Notes: generated from the letters alone by a model not told the origin. A stretch of DNA of 64,000 bases from Thiodiazotropha sp040507035 (GCA_040507035.1 JBEVVR010000035.1:199497-263496); one strand, 5' to 3'. Positions 41,779-51,579 are shown, numbered from the stretch's first letter. Numbers and translations: made by a program.

Positions 41779-43773
41779 CTACCGCGCTCGCGGTCGAAAC
41801 TGACGAACCCGTCGAGCGAACAACCGCTGCTGTCTCCTGTCGTTCTCCTGCGAGGCGTAGCGTAGCTCGATGTAGAGATCGGCGATAGCGCTGATTTGCG
41901 AAGCCAAATCGGGACGGTTGCGGGCAGCCCGTTGGGCAAAATCCAATGGGCCCTCATAGGATCTACGGCTGATGCCGATGCTCGACAGTTTGTTGCAGAA
42001 GCGTTGATATACCCGTTGTGCGGGTGAGAGCAACAACCTGCCCTGTCGAATGATAGTTAAACCCACCAGTAACAATACGATCGCCAGGATACCAAGGGTA
42101 ATAAAGCTCCATTGCATCGAGGTGTAGGAGTCAACACCAAAATTACGCATCAAGGTGAATTGATGTTCCCTGCTATAACCGACGATCCATCGGCGCCACT
42201 GAATATTGGCATTGTCCAGGGCGTGGGTGAAGTGGCGTAGCACCGAATCAAGCGCTCCTCCCCCGTCGATCTCAAACATGGCCGGGGCGCCCTGCCCGGC
42301 AAAGTCCCGCCGCAAGGAATACTCGACACGCTCCGGTGCGACCGCTGCCGTGGGATCTATTCTGACCCAGCCCTGACCTTCCAGCCAGACCTCCGACCAG
42401 GCATGAGCGTGATACTGGCGGATTATGAAATAGTCACCGAGGGCGTTGTATTCACCACCCTGGTAACCCAATACCAAGCGTGAAGGGATTCCGGCAATTC
42501 GCATTAACTGGGTAAAGCTGGTTGCATAGTGTTCGCAAAAGCCCGCCATCCCCTCAAACAGGAACTCTTCGACAGGATTGGTTTGATACCTTGGTGGAGA
42601 CAGGGTGTATATGAAAAGTTCTGTGTTGAAGTAGCGTAATGCCTGTTCAACAACCTCTCTATCGCTGTTTGAGGCTGCCTTCCACTGTGCAACCAGGTTG
42701 CGCTGTCTTTGGGTTATATTTTCAGCGAGATCCAAAGCACGTCTGCGTTGACCAGGTGAGATTCGGTTCATGGAGTAGCGGCTTAGTGAATGCAGGCTGT
42801 AGCTGATGGGTTTTGTTACCCGGTCGTTGTAGAGCAACTGAAAGTCATGGGTGAGCCTGCTTCGTGGCGGTGCTTCGAGGGGTATATCGAGGGCGAACAA
42901 CCATCTTTCATCATGGGGTTCGAGAAAAATCTCGTATTTGATCGGATTATCGATCATCCACAACTTGATGGTCTCTCTTCCAAGGGGACGCTTTTCATCG
43001 GTATACCAGCTGAATCCATCGCTATCCCACAATACCAAGCCACGCCAATACAGCTGCTTTTTCTCGGGTGGCGGTTGTTGGAATTGAACTCTGAATGCAA
43101 CCTCGGAGGATTCGATCAAGTCACTGATAGCACCCGGTGTGACGCGATCGTCTAACCCTGTTCTGGCGCTAGCCTCAGAGGAGAAGTTCCACAAGGGTTG
43201 GGTTATGCGCGGAAATACTATGAACAGAACCATCGCCACAGGCAGCGCCTGAAGGGTAATCTTGAAGGTGGCGATGAGCGGTCTATAAACCTTGCTTGAA
43301 GGCGTTACCCGATTGATCTCCATTAACAGCGAGGTAAGACCGATCACGACGCTAAACAGATAGAGAGACAATACAGCAGATTGGCTGAAAAGAAATTGTG
43401 TAATGACGACGAAATAGGAGATAAAGACGGAGACATAGATATCCCGGCGCTTTCTGATCTCATTGACCTTCAACAACAACATCATTCCCAGCAAGGCCAC
43501 GCCGGCGTCCCTGCCCAACAGGGTTTGGTATTGGGAATAGACAATGAAGATGGAGATCAGGGTTACCGCAAACAGCAGCAAGCGCCCCGGTTGTAACTTG
43601 TCTATATAGAGGCCCAGTATTCGCCACGCCAACAGCAGTAGCAGATAGAGAGAAATATTAATCGGTACGTTGGCGACATGGGGCAATAGTGCCATCCCCA
43701 TCATCAGGCTCAACTTGGTAATGAAGCCGGGTGTCAGGGTAAAGTCAACCGGCTGTTTCATCGTCATATCCAT
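41779..43773 (-). CDS. TgpA-like membrane transglutaminase (DUF3488 + transglutaminase)
   Basis: 664 residues. The first about 200 residues form several transmembrane helices (DUF3488). The periplasmic core has the cysteine-protease-like triad: Cys in GFCEHYATSF, His in YHAHAWSEVW and Asp in RIDPTAAV. Another membrane helix (FITLGILAIVLLLVGLTII) and a cytoplasmic tail follow. This matches TgpA of Pseudomonas. Third gene of a moxR-DUF58-transglutaminase operon, overlapping the DUF58 gene by 29 bases. Substrate unknown. Confidence 0.93.
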   Translation of the reverse strand: MDMTMKQPVDFTLTPGFITKLSLMMGMALLPHVANVPINISLYLLLLLAWRILGLYIDKLQPGRLLLFAVTLISIFIVYSQYQTLLGRDAGVALLGMMLLLKVNEIRKRRDIYVSVFISYFVVITQFLFSQSAVLSLYLFSVVIGLTSLLMEINRVTPSSKVYRPLIATFKITLQALPVAMVLFIVFPRITQPLWNFSSEASARTGLDDRVTPGAISDLIESSEVAFRVQFQQPPPEKKQLYWRGLVLWDSDGFSWYTDEKRPLGRETIKLWMIDNPIKYEIFLEPHDERWLFALDIPLEAPPRSRLTHDFQLLYNDRVTKPISYSLHSLSRYSMNRISPGQRRRALDLAENITQRQRNLVAQWKAASNSDREVVEQALRYFNTELFIYTLSPPRYQTNPVEEFLFEGMAGFCEHYATSFTQLMRIAGIPSRLVLGYQGGEYNALGDYFIIRQYHAHAWSEVWLEGQGWVRIDPTAAVAPERVEYSLRRDFAGQGAPAMFEIDGGGALDSVLRHFTHALDNANIQWRRWIVGYSREHQFTLMRNFGVDSYTSMQWSFITLGILAIVLLLVGLTIIRQGRLLLSPAQRVYQRFCNKLSSIGISRRSYEGPLDFAQRAARNRPDLASQISAIADLYIELRYASQENDRRQQRLFARRVRQFRPRAR

Positions 43774-44716
43774 AGCGTGCCAGTAACGAAAGGCAACGCT
43801 GCTGATGAAGTGGCCCCGAGCCCGTGGCTATCTTCTCCCCGGGCATGCGCAGACTGTAGGATTGCTCCCGCTCCTCCGCCTGCAGGATAAACCGGCAAAG
43901 CAGGCTGAGACGCTGCTCTGTTTCGTACTCTTTCAACAGCTCCCAATCGAGACTGACCTGGTCGCTTCTGTCGCCGCCGAACTGTTTGCTCATCAGTCCG
44001 CGTTCCCTGGCATGGGCCTTCCAGTCTATCTGTCGAGGGGAGTCCCCCAGACGATAGCTTCGCAGGCCGATAAAGTCGTCTGCTCCGACCCCGCGGTCAC
44101 CGCTGTCACTATGGTTGTAGATCGCCTTGGTAGGTGGCTCACCCTGTGCGGCGGGTTTGGGATAGACAAGACAGCTGAGATCGAGCTGGGCATAGCTCCA
44201 GGCGCGGAAGAGACCAAATGGAAAGGTGGTATGGATAGTGATTTCAGGGATCGGCAGGATGCCACGGTGTTGAGTGTTGACCGGTATGTGTAATTCTGCG
44301 CCGCAGTCGGCTGCAATGTCGACAGTACCACCAGGTTGTCTCATGGCACTGAGAGCAATGCCATAGCGGTTGGTTTTGCTGTTGTTGACTACCCGCAGAG
44401 TGAAATCGGCGGTCTGACCGGCGAACACAGAGGCGGCCTCTCCCGGCTGAATCGTTAATCCAAGCAGGTTACGCCAGGTATGCAGAATCGTGATCAACCA
44501 GATTCCGCCGAGGAGAAAGGTCATCAGGTGACCCAGATTACTGCCGTAATTTATCGAGCCGGCCAACATCAGCAACAGCAACAGCGCCAGTAGCATCCCC
44601 TGTCGAGTCGGTAGTATATAGATGCTGCGAGGTGCCACCCTCAACTTGCCGCGTGACTCGGGTTTGGCCCTTCGGCGCAGCTGCTGCAAACGGTTGGTTA
44701 GGGCAAATGCAGCCAT
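43745..44716 (-). CDS. DUF58 (vWA-like) membrane-associated protein
   Basis: 323 residues with two adjacent N-terminal membrane helices (GMLLALLLLLMLAGSINYG and GHLMTFLLGGIWLITILHTW). The core DUF58 motif is GDSPRQIDWKAHARERGLMSKQF. Its partner in such clusters is the MoxR ATPase, which is thought to act as a chaperone on vWA-type proteins. It begins two bases before the end of the moxR gene, so translational coupling is likely. Confidence 0.92.
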   Translation of the reverse strand: MAAFALTNRLQQLRRRAKPESRGKLRVAPRSIYILPTRQGMLLALLLLLMLAGSINYGSNLGHLMTFLLGGIWLITILHTWRNLLGLTIQPGEAASVFAGQTADFTLRVVNNSKTNRYGIALSAMRQPGGTVDIAADCGAELHIPVNTQHRGILPIPEITIHTTFPFGLFRAWSYAQLDLSCLVYPKPAAQGEPPTKAIYNHSDSGDRGVGADDFIGLRSYRLGDSPRQIDWKAHARERGLMSKQFGGDRSDQVSLDWELLKEYETEQRLSLLCRFILQAEEREQSYSLRMPGEKIATGSGPLHQQRCLSLLARYGYDDETAG

Positions 44717-44717
44717 C

Positions 44718-45635
44718 TCAGGGTATGGGAACGGAGCTGATCAGATTCATCACCAGGCTCTCCCCTTGGGGTTCGGCGCTGTCCCCCGCCGCTTGCAAGC
44801 GATGACCGATGGTGGCGGGCAGCACGGCCTGGAGATCCTCGGGCAACACCAGCTTTCGGCCCTCGATCAAAGCCCATGCCCTGGCACTCTGCAGGATCGC
44901 CAGGCCGGCGCGCGGGGAGAGGCCGTGACGGTAGACGGCAGACTCTCTGCTGAAAGCGAGGATATCCTGACAGTAGTCGATCAAGGCATCAGAGACATGT
45001 ACTTGCCTGACCTGTTGCTGATACTCGGTGAGCCTTTGCGTATCTATCACGGCCCCTGTTCTCTTCAGCATCTGCCGGCGATCCTCCCCGCTCAGCAGAT
45101 TCCGTTCCGCTGCCCGCTCGGGATAGCCGATACGCAAACGCATCAGGAAGCGGTCGAGTTGAGACTCCGGCAGGGGAAAGGTGCCTACCTGATGGCTGGG
45201 ATTCTGCGTGGCGATGACGAAAAAGGGTTCTGGCAGGCCGTGGGTGACCCCATCCGTGGTGACCTGGCGCTCCTCCATGGCCTCCAGCAGCGCACTCTGG
45301 GCCTTTGGGGTGGCGCGGTTGATCTCATCCGCCAACACCAATTGCGCAAAGATCGGACCGTGATGGAACTGAAAGCGCTGCTCGCTCCTGTCATAGATCG
45401 ATACACCGACTATATCCGAAGGAAGCAGGTCGCTTGTAAACTGGATGCGTTGATAGTGAAGTCCCAACATCTGGGCCAGGGTGTGGGCCAGGGTGGTCTT
45501 GCCCACACCGGGCAGATCCTCGATCAACAGATGACCCCGCGCCAGGAGACAGGCGAGTGATAGTTTCACCACCTCGTTTTTGCCCAATAGGATATTCCCG
45601 GCGGCATCGATAACCCTGCTTAGTTCGGTGCTCAT
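44718..45635 (-). CDS. MoxR-family AAA+ ATPase
   Basis: 305 residues. Walker A GVGKTTLAH near residue 40, the Walker B stretch LVLADEINRATPKAQSALLEAMEE with the typical MoxR EINRA box, and sensor 1 ATQNPSHQVGTFPLPESQLDRF. MoxR ATPases assist maturation or activation of partner proteins, usually DUF58/vWA. First gene of the three-gene operon between mnmE and mnmG. Confidence 0.95.
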   Translation of the reverse strand: MSTELSRVIDAAGNILLGKNEVVKLSLACLLARGHLLIEDLPGVGKTTLAHTLAQMLGLHYQRIQFTSDLLPSDIVGVSIYDRSEQRFQFHHGPIFAQLVLADEINRATPKAQSALLEAMEERQVTTDGVTHGLPEPFFVIATQNPSHQVGTFPLPESQLDRFLMRLRIGYPERAAERNLLSGEDRRQMLKRTGAVIDTQRLTEYQQQVRQVHVSDALIDYCQDILAFSRESAVYRHGLSPRAGLAILQSARAWALIEGRKLVLPEDLQAVLPATIGHRLQAAGDSAEPQGESLVMNLISSVPIP

Positions 45636-45719
45636 AGATTTCCGTGGTGTCTGTAGAATCGGCTAAAATGTTCGATTCCGGTTGTTGAACTTATGCCTTG
45701 GCGGCCCATATAGAGACCC

Positions 45720-47594
45720 ATGTTTTATACCAACAGTTATGATGTGATTGTAGTGGGCGGCGGACATGCCGGCACTGAAGCGGCGTTGGCCGCTGCGCGC
45801 ATGGGAGCACAAACCCTACTGCTCAGCCATAATATCGAAACCCTGGGGCAGATGAGCTGCAATCCAGCCATCGGTGGTATCGGTAAGGGTCATCTGGTCA
45901 AGGAGGTGGATGCATTGGGTGGAATTATGGCCCATGCGGCGGATCTCGGTGGGATTCAATTTCGCATTCTCAACTCCCGCAAGGGGGCCGCTGTGCGTGC
46001 CACACGGGCCCAGGCGGATCGGGTGCGCTATAAGGCGGCGATCCGCCATGCCTTGGAAAATCAGCCGAACCTGGAGATCTTTCAACAAGCGGTTGATGAT
46101 CTGCTGGTGGAGCAGGAGCAAGTCACCGGGGTGGTCACCCAGATGGGCTTGAAGTTTAGCGCCAAGGCGGTGGTGCTCACCGTGGGTACCTTTCTCGGCG
46201 GTCGCATCCATATCGGACTCTCCAACTATGAAGGGGGGCGCGCCGGCGATCCTCCCGCGAACGCCCTTGCACAACGTCTGCGAGATCTCCCCTTTCGCGT
46301 CGATCGGCTGAAGACCGGCACCCCGCCGCGTATCGACGGTCGCAGTATCGACTACTCGGAGCTGCAGGCACAGCCCGGTGATACCCCGACCCCGGTCTTC
46401 TCCTTTCTCGGCAGTGCGGCTCAGCATCCGAGCCAGGTCAGCTGCCATATCACCCATACCAACCAGGAGACCCACGATATCATTCGCGGTGGCCTCGCCC
46501 GTTCGCCCATGTATAGCGGAGTGATTGAGGGTGTCGGCCCGCGTTACTGCCCCTCCATCGAGGACAAGATCGTCCGCTTTGCAGATAAGGCGTCCCACCA
46601 GATCTTTATCGAGCCCGAAGGGCTGGATACCCATGAGGTCTACCCCAACGGTATCTCCACCAGCCTGCCCTTCGATATCCAGCATCGTCTTGTGCGCTCC
46701 ATGAAGGGCTTTGAAAAGGCCCATCTGACGCGACCGGGATACGCTATCGAGTACGATTTCTTCGATCCCCGCGACCTGCAAGCCTCGTTGCAGACCAAGT
46801 ATATAGAGGGGCTTTTCTTTGCCGGTCAGATTAACGGCACCACAGGATACGAGGAGGCAGCCGCGCAAGGCCTGCTGGCCGGGGTCAATGCGGTGCTACA
46901 CTATCGGCAGCAACCCCCCTGGACACCGAGGCGGGATGAGGCCTATCTCGGCGTAATGGTCGACGATCTGATCACTCAGGGTACCCTTGAACCCTATCGC
47001 ATGTTCACCAGCCGTGCCGAGTACCGGCTGATGCTGCGCGAGGACAACGCCGATCTGCGCCTGACCCAAAGCGGACGCGATCTCGGTTTGGTCGATGACC
47101 AGCGCTGGGAGGCCTTTGCACGCAAACGCGAAGCCATCGAGCGGGAACAACAGCGGCTGCAAGGGATATGGCTGACTCCCGGTGATGTCGATCCGGCCCA
47201 GGCGGAAGCGATTTTTGGCGCGATGCTCTCCAAAGAGGCCTGTGCCATCAACCTGTTGGCGAGACCGAATGTGGACTACAGGCAGCTGATGAGTCTGGAC
47301 AAATTAGGGCCGGGTGAAAGCGAACCCCAGGTCATCGAACAGCTGGAGATACAGGCAAAGTATGCCGGTTACATCGACCGCCAGCAGGGAGAGATAGAGA
47401 AACAGCGGGCCAACGAGGCGGTCTCGTTGCCCCTCGATCTCGATTACGCCAGCGTGCGTGGGCTCTCATCCGAGGTGAGAGAGAAACTGCAGCGCCACCG
47501 ACCCCAGACCCTGGGACAGGCGGGGCGTATCTCCGGTGTCACCCCCGCCGCGCTCTCCCTGTTATTGATCCACCTGAAGAAGCGTTCTGCCTGA
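45720..47594 (+). CDS. mnmG: tRNA uridine-5-carboxymethylaminomethyl modification enzyme MnmG
   Basis: 624 residues. FAD-binding GGGHAGTEAALAAARMG at the N-terminus, CNPAIGGIGKGHLVKEVDALGG, the FLGGRIHIG stretch and the GASA/MnmG C-terminal helical domain (VRGLSSEVREKLQRHRPQTLGQAGRISGVTPAALSLLLIHLK). It acts with MnmE on wobble uridines. It overlaps rsmG by one base (TGATG). GAATCG ... CGATTC, an imperfectly separated inverted repeat, lies just upstream near 45657-45680. Confidence 0.97.
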   Translation: MFYTNSYDVIVVGGGHAGTEAALAAARMGAQTLLLSHNIETLGQMSCNPAIGGIGKGHLVKEVDALGGIMAHAADLGGIQFRILNSRKGAAVRATRAQADRVRYKAAIRHALENQPNLEIFQQAVDDLLVEQEQVTGVVTQMGLKFSAKAVVLTVGTFLGGRIHIGLSNYEGGRAGDPPANALAQRLRDLPFRVDRLKTGTPPRIDGRSIDYSELQAQPGDTPTPVFSFLGSAAQHPSQVSCHITHTNQETHDIIRGGLARSPMYSGVIEGVGPRYCPSIEDKIVRFADKASHQIFIEPEGLDTHEVYPNGISTSLPFDIQHRLVRSMKGFEKAHLTRPGYAIEYDFFDPRDLQASLQTKYIEGLFFAGQINGTTGYEEAAAQGLLAGVNAVLHYRQQPPWTPRRDEAYLGVMVDDLITQGTLEPYRMFTSRAEYRLMLREDNADLRLTQSGRDLGLVDDQRWEAFARKREAIEREQQRLQGIWLTPGDVDPAQAEAIFGAMLSKEACAINLLARPNVDYRQLMSLDKLGPGESEPQVIEQLEIQAKYAGYIDRQQGEIEKQRANEAVSLPLDLDYASVRGLSSEVREKLQRHRPQTLGQAGRISGVTPAALSLLLIHLKKRSA

Positions 47595-48277
47595 TGGCCC
47601 TAGAGCTGGTTAGCGAAAAAGCCTGTCGGGAACGGTTGCTCTCGGGTGTCTCTATGTTGGGGCTGGAGATCGATGAGTGGCAGCAGGAGCTTATGCTCGG
47701 TTTTATCTCCCTGCTTGTTAAGTGGAACCGGGCCTACAATCTCACCGCGGTACGCGACCCGCTGCAGATGGTCGGCCGCCATCTGCTGGACAGCCTGGTG
47801 CTGCTGCCCCATCTGCCGCGAGGGGCCTGTCTCGATATCGGCACGGGGGCGGGCCTTCCGGGGATACCCCTGGCGATCATGCGACCCGATAGCCGTTTTG
47901 TTCTCCTCGATGGCAACAGCAAAAAGATACGCTTCGTGCGCCAGGCCAAATTGGAGCTGGGCCTGGAAAATATCGATCCGGTTCACGCCAGGATCGAGGC
48001 TTATCGGGCTCACGCCCCGTTTCCGGTCATCATCACCCGGGCCTTCTCCTCCCTGCCGAAACTGGTGACATTGAGCGATGGTATGTGGAGCCAGGAGTCA
48101 GAAATCCTTGCCATGAAGGGGGCTGTCCCGAAGCAGGAGATTGTCCAGTTGGGGGCAGGGTTCAACTGCCAGGTGGTGCCGTTGACTGTTCCCTTCGAGG
48201 AGGGTGAGCGTTGCCTGGTACGGATCAGGCCGCTGTCTGGGGATAGCCGCGAGGCTGTCGAAAGTCAGCAAAAGTGA
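47594..48277 (+). CDS. rsmG: 16S rRNA (guanine-527-N7)-methyltransferase
   Basis: 227 residues. SAM-binding motif LDIGTGAGLPGIPLAIMRP, preceded by the conserved WNRAYNLTAVRDP and HLLDSLVLLPHL. It methylates G527 of 16S rRNA; its loss gives low-level streptomycin resistance. Located, as usual, after mnmG and before parA. Confidence 0.96.
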   Translation: MALELVSEKACRERLLSGVSMLGLEIDEWQQELMLGFISLLVKWNRAYNLTAVRDPLQMVGRHLLDSLVLLPHLPRGACLDIGTGAGLPGIPLAIMRPDSRFVLLDGNSKKIRFVRQAKLELGLENIDPVHARIEAYRAHAPFPVIITRAFSSLPKLVTLSDGMWSQESEILAMKGAVPKQEIVQLGAGFNCQVVPLTVPFEEGERCLVRIRPLSGDSREAVESQQK

Positions 48278-48351
48278 CAGAAAGGGTACCACCTTCAACG
48301 GTAGTGCCGTTATGATAGGCAGTTCCTGTTATCGCGGAGGCGAATTTCGCC

Positions 48352-49143
48352 ATGGGTTACATTATATCGATAGCCAACCAAAAAGGCGGTGTCGGCAAGA
48401 CCACAACCACCGTCAACCTGGCCGCCTCCCTTGCCGCCATGAAGAAGCGGGTGTTGCTGGTGGATATGGATCCTCAGGGTAATGCCAGCATGGGTTGCGG
48501 TATCGACAAACACAATCTGCAAAACTCCAGCTGCGAGGTGCTGCTGGGGGATTCGACAATGCGGGATGCCATTCAGCCGGCACCCGACGCCAATTTCGAC
48601 GTGCTGCCGGCGAACGGGGACCTGACCGCGGCGGAGGTCGGCCTGATGAGCAGCTCGATGCGGGAGAAACGTCTCGATATGGCATTGGCACAGGCAAAGG
48701 ATGGCTACGACTATATCCTGGTCGATTGTCCGCCTTCGCTGAACATGCTCACCCTCAACGCCCTGGTGGCGGCGGATGGGGTGCTGATACCGATCCAGAC
48801 CGAATACTATGCCCTTGAGGGCCTGACGGCATTGATGAATACAGTGGAACAGATCCGTTCCCATCTCAATCAGGATCTGCAGATCGAGGGTTTTCTGCGC
48901 ACCATGCACGATCCGCGTAACAATCTGGCGATCGATGTCTCGGGACAGTTGCTCTCCCATTTCAAAGAGGCCGTTTTCAACACCATCATCCCGCGCAATG
49001 TGCGCGTTGCCGAGGCACCGAGTCACGGTATACCGGTACTGCTCTATGACAAACAATCTCGGGGTGCCACGGCTTACCTGGCCCTGGCCAGCGAGTTGCT
49101 GAGAAGACACCGCACGCGCGAGATGCAAACCCAAACAGCCTGA
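48352..49143 (+). CDS. parA: Chromosome partitioning ATPase ParA
   Basis: 263 residues. Deviant Walker A ISIANQKGGVGKTTTTVNLAA and Walker B ILVDCPPSLN are clear. It moves ParB-bound parS away from the pole. The ParB cargo is encoded 13 bases downstream, and the parS sites are in recF. Confidence 0.97.
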   Translation: MGYIISIANQKGGVGKTTTTVNLAASLAAMKKRVLLVDMDPQGNASMGCGIDKHNLQNSSCEVLLGDSTMRDAIQPAPDANFDVLPANGDLTAAEVGLMSSSMREKRLDMALAQAKDGYDYILVDCPPSLNMLTLNALVAADGVLIPIQTEYYALEGLTALMNTVEQIRSHLNQDLQIEGFLRTMHDPRNNLAIDVSGQLLSHFKEAVFNTIIPRNVRVAEAPSHGIPVLLYDKQSRGATAYLALASELLRRHRTREMQTQTA

Positions 49144-49156
49144 CGGATAGATCGAT

Positions 49157-50050
49157 ATGGCGACAAAGAAAAGAGGATTGGGCCGTGGTCTCGATGCATT
49201 GCTGGGAGGCATGCAGACCGAGGCGGGCACAGAAGAGAGAGCGACGACCCCTGGCGGCGCCAGCCGCGACAACCTGCAACGACTGCCCCTTGATCTGATT
49301 CAGCGTGGCCGTTACCAACCAAGACGGGAGTTCGATGCCGACAGTCTGCGCGAACTTGCCGACTCCATTGCGGCCCAGGGTGTGATTCAACCCATCGTGG
49401 TGCGTGCAGTGGAGAACGAGCGCTATGAGCTGATTGCCGGGGAGCGACGTTGGCGCGCCGCGCAACAGGCGGGGTTGGATGAGATCCCGGTGGTGATCAA
49501 GGATGTCACCGAAGAGGCCGCCATGGCGATGGGCCTGATCGAGAACATCCAACGTGAGGATCTCAATCCCCTGGAAGAGGCGAATGCCTTGAGTCGGCTA
49601 TTGCTGGAGTTCGGTCTCACCCACCAGGAGGTGGCCAAGGCGGTCGGTAAGTCCCGTACTACGGTGACCAACCTGCTGCGCCTGCTTGAACTCAACGAAG
49701 AGGTCAAAAGCCTGGTGGAGAGTGGGCACCTTGAGATGGGCCATGCCCGCTGCCTGCTTGGCTTGAAGGGAGAGATACAGACCCGGGCGGCAAACCAGGT
49801 TTCTACCCAGGGACTCTCGGTGCGCGAAACCGAACGCTTGGTGCGTAAGCTGCAGAACCAGGGTGAGAAAACTAAATCCCCGCGTCCAAGTCAGACCATG
49901 GATCCGGACATAAGGCGCCTGGTGACCGACCTCTCGGAGAAACTCGGTGCCAAGGTCGATCTGCAACAGGGGAGCAAGGGCAAAGGCAAACTGGTCATCG
50001 GCTACAACAGCCTCGATGAACTCGAAGGGATCCTCGACCATATCAAGTGA
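49157..50050 (+). CDS. parB: Chromosome partitioning protein ParB
   Basis: 297 residues. N-terminal ParA-interaction peptide (KKRGLGRGLDALLGG), then the ParB/Srx domain with the CTP-binding GERRWRAAQQAGLDEIP box, the helix-turn-helix LTHQEVAKAVGKSRTTVTNLLRLLEL that reads parS, and a C-terminal dimerisation domain. It loads at parS and slides as a CTP-dependent clamp. Confidence 0.97.
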   Translation: MATKKRGLGRGLDALLGGMQTEAGTEERATTPGGASRDNLQRLPLDLIQRGRYQPRREFDADSLRELADSIAAQGVIQPIVVRAVENERYELIAGERRWRAAQQAGLDEIPVVIKDVTEEAAMAMGLIENIQREDLNPLEEANALSRLLLEFGLTHQEVAKAVGKSRTTVTNLLRLLELNEEVKSLVESGHLEMGHARCLLGLKGEIQTRAANQVSTQGLSVRETERLVRKLQNQGEKTKSPRPSQTMDPDIRRLVTDLSEKLGAKVDLQQGSKGKGKLVIGYNSLDELEGILDHIK

Positions 50051-50140
50051 ATTGGTTGAGCAAGCCGCACCCTACGCCTATTCCAGGATTAAATCCGGCC
50101 CCCCTGTTCTATCGTTCTATACAAGGCGGTCAATGACGCA

Positions 50141-50479
50141 ATGTACGCAGTCATCTTCAGGGCAGTTATCAAAAAACGCGACAGCCGCTATTTCGAGACA
50201 GCGGAGAGATTGCGCCGGCTGGCTAAGTATAAGTATGGCTGTCTCGATATCATCTCCATCACTGAAGACGGTCGGGAGATCACCATCTCCTACTGGCCCA
50301 GCAAAGCGCATATCTCGGCATGGAATGATGATCCCGAGCACTGCCAGGCCCAACAACTTGGGCGCAAGATTTGGTACAGCTCATACCAGGTGGAAGTGGT
50401 AAATATTGAGCGTGCACATGCCTTCGGGGATCAAGCTCGGGTCATGACAGGGAACACGACTTCAGCGAGTAGTCGTTGA
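50141..50479 (+). CDS. ABM-family small monooxygenase-like protein
   Basis: 112 residues. Starts MYAVIFRAVIKKRDSRYFETAERLRRLA, and the central SITEDGREITISYWPSKAHISAWNDDPEHCQAQQLGRKIWYSSYQVEV fits the dimeric alpha/beta-barrel (antibiotic biosynthesis monooxygenase) fold. Relatives include haem-degrading HmoA-type enzymes and anthrone oxygenases. No cofactor-binding residue is obvious, so the reaction is unknown. The last about 15 residues (MTGNTTSASSR) look like an unconserved tail. Confidence 0.72.
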   Translation: MYAVIFRAVIKKRDSRYFETAERLRRLAKYKYGCLDIISITEDGREITISYWPSKAHISAWNDDPEHCQAQQLGRKIWYSSYQVEVVNIERAHAFGDQARVMTGNTTSASSR

Positions 50480-50718
50480 ATTTATCCTTGCTCACTTGAT
50501 GAAATCAACCTCGACGTTGGATTCTTCCTGCCAGCAGATTGTCGTTGATGGTGTTCTGGTGTGGCTTCGTCAACATTTGTTTATTCCTGTTAATTATCCC
50601 TGAGCCGTCGTTTATGCTGTCCATTGCCTAAGAGACAGCAAACAGATAGATACCGGCTTGCGCCGGTATGACGAGCTAATCAGAGTTTTCTTAGTTAAAT
50701 GAATAAAGGAGTTTTGCA
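50480..50718. other. Intergenic gap with short palindromic repeat
   Basis: 239 bases. TACCGGC (50651-50657) and GCCGGTA (50662-50668) form a hairpin followed by TGACGA. The string ATACCGGCTTGCGCCGGTAT with a trailing TGACG resembles widespread REP-like units of proteobacteria, a comparison from general experience. No gene is evident. Confidence 0.5.
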
Positions 50719-51129
50719 ATGTTTCATCCGATAGAAATTCCATTTGGTTGCGTCATGTTGTTCAACGTGGTGGATCTAAAAGAAGGCGTAAAGGTCGAGG
50801 ACGTGGAACTGCTGCTTGGGGAAATGTGTAACGTGGTGAAAAACAACTATGGCGATGACAACGGCGGCTTCATCGGAGGTCAGGTCTACCGCAATGCGGG
50901 TTTCATCTCAGAGGAAGGCAGCGTGGGGGCTGATGACAGCCACAAGAACAAACGCGTGAATCAGAACATGGGGGATATCGTGATCGTCACCTACTGGCAA
51001 TCCTTTGATCAGCATGAACGCTCCCATGCAGATCGCCTGTTCAAGGAGAAGTTCTCCGCCCTTGCCGATTTTTGTGACGACACCTATGAGGTGGGCTATG
51101 AGATGTTGTGGCAGGGTGTGCCTGAATAG
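50719..51129 (+). CDS. Hypothetical protein, dimeric alpha/beta-barrel-like
   Basis: 136 residues, GGAG nine bases upstream of the ATG. Not firmly recognised. Strand pattern MLFNVVDLKEGVKVEDVELLLGEMCN ... VIVTYWQSFDQHERSHADRLFKEKFSALADFCDDTYEVGYEML suggests an ABM/EthD-like fold, similar in size to the neighbouring gene. It has no signal peptide and is rich in Asp, Glu and Asn with a glycine-rich loop (DDNGGFIGGQ). The last residues read WQGVPE. Confidence 0.55.
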   Translation: MFHPIEIPFGCVMLFNVVDLKEGVKVEDVELLLGEMCNVVKNNYGDDNGGFIGGQVYRNAGFISEEGSVGADDSHKNKRVNQNMGDIVIVTYWQSFDQHERSHADRLFKEKFSALADFCDDTYEVGYEMLWQGVPE

Positions 51130-51216
51130 TGAATGTGTAGCGGGCTCGTCTCGACTATGCTTACTCCATAAGCAAGGGTTCGAAAACCATAACAACTAGC
51201 TTGAAGGGAGAATAGC

Positions 51217-51579
51217 GTGAAGCCGAGACGAATCGTTTGTAGTTTGTCGCTGGTATTGATATTTGGCTCACAGCTCGGATTGGCCGAAGACCTCGACGAC
51301 AATCCCCCCGGCCCCGTGGGTGGTCCGGGCACCAATTGGGAGAATCCGCCCGGCCCGGAAGGTGGGCCCGGCGCCTCCCCCGATCCGCGATATCGCTACC
51401 GGGCCAATCCCTACCGGCCGGCGGCCCCCCCGGGTTGGTATTACCAACGGCCCTATCGCTATCGCTACGACCGGGACAACAATCCACCGGGGCCCAGGGG
51501 CGGCCCCGGCACCAACTGGGAAAACCCTCCCGGGCCGAGGGGTGGTCCGGGGGCCTCCCCCAACCGCAGGTATCGCTGA
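51217..51579 (+). CDS. Secreted Gly/Pro-rich repeat protein
   Basis: 120 residues. A signal peptide (MKPRRIVCSLSLVLIFGSQLGLA) precedes a mature part built from two copies of a module. Each module contains two NPPGPxGGPG decapeptides joined by TNWE and ends ASP..RYR, giving four decapeptides in all. Between the modules is a Tyr/Arg/Pro-rich linker (RYRANPYRPAAPPGWYYQRPYRYRYD). It has no Cys and is probably disordered or extended in the periplasm or outside. GGGAG lies about seven bases upstream of the GTG start at 51217. Function unknown. Confidence 0.75.
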   Translation: MKPRRIVCSLSLVLIFGSQLGLAEDLDDNPPGPVGGPGTNWENPPGPEGGPGASPDPRYRYRANPYRPAAPPGWYYQRPYRYRYDRDNNPPGPRGGPGTNWENPPGPRGGPGASPNRRYR

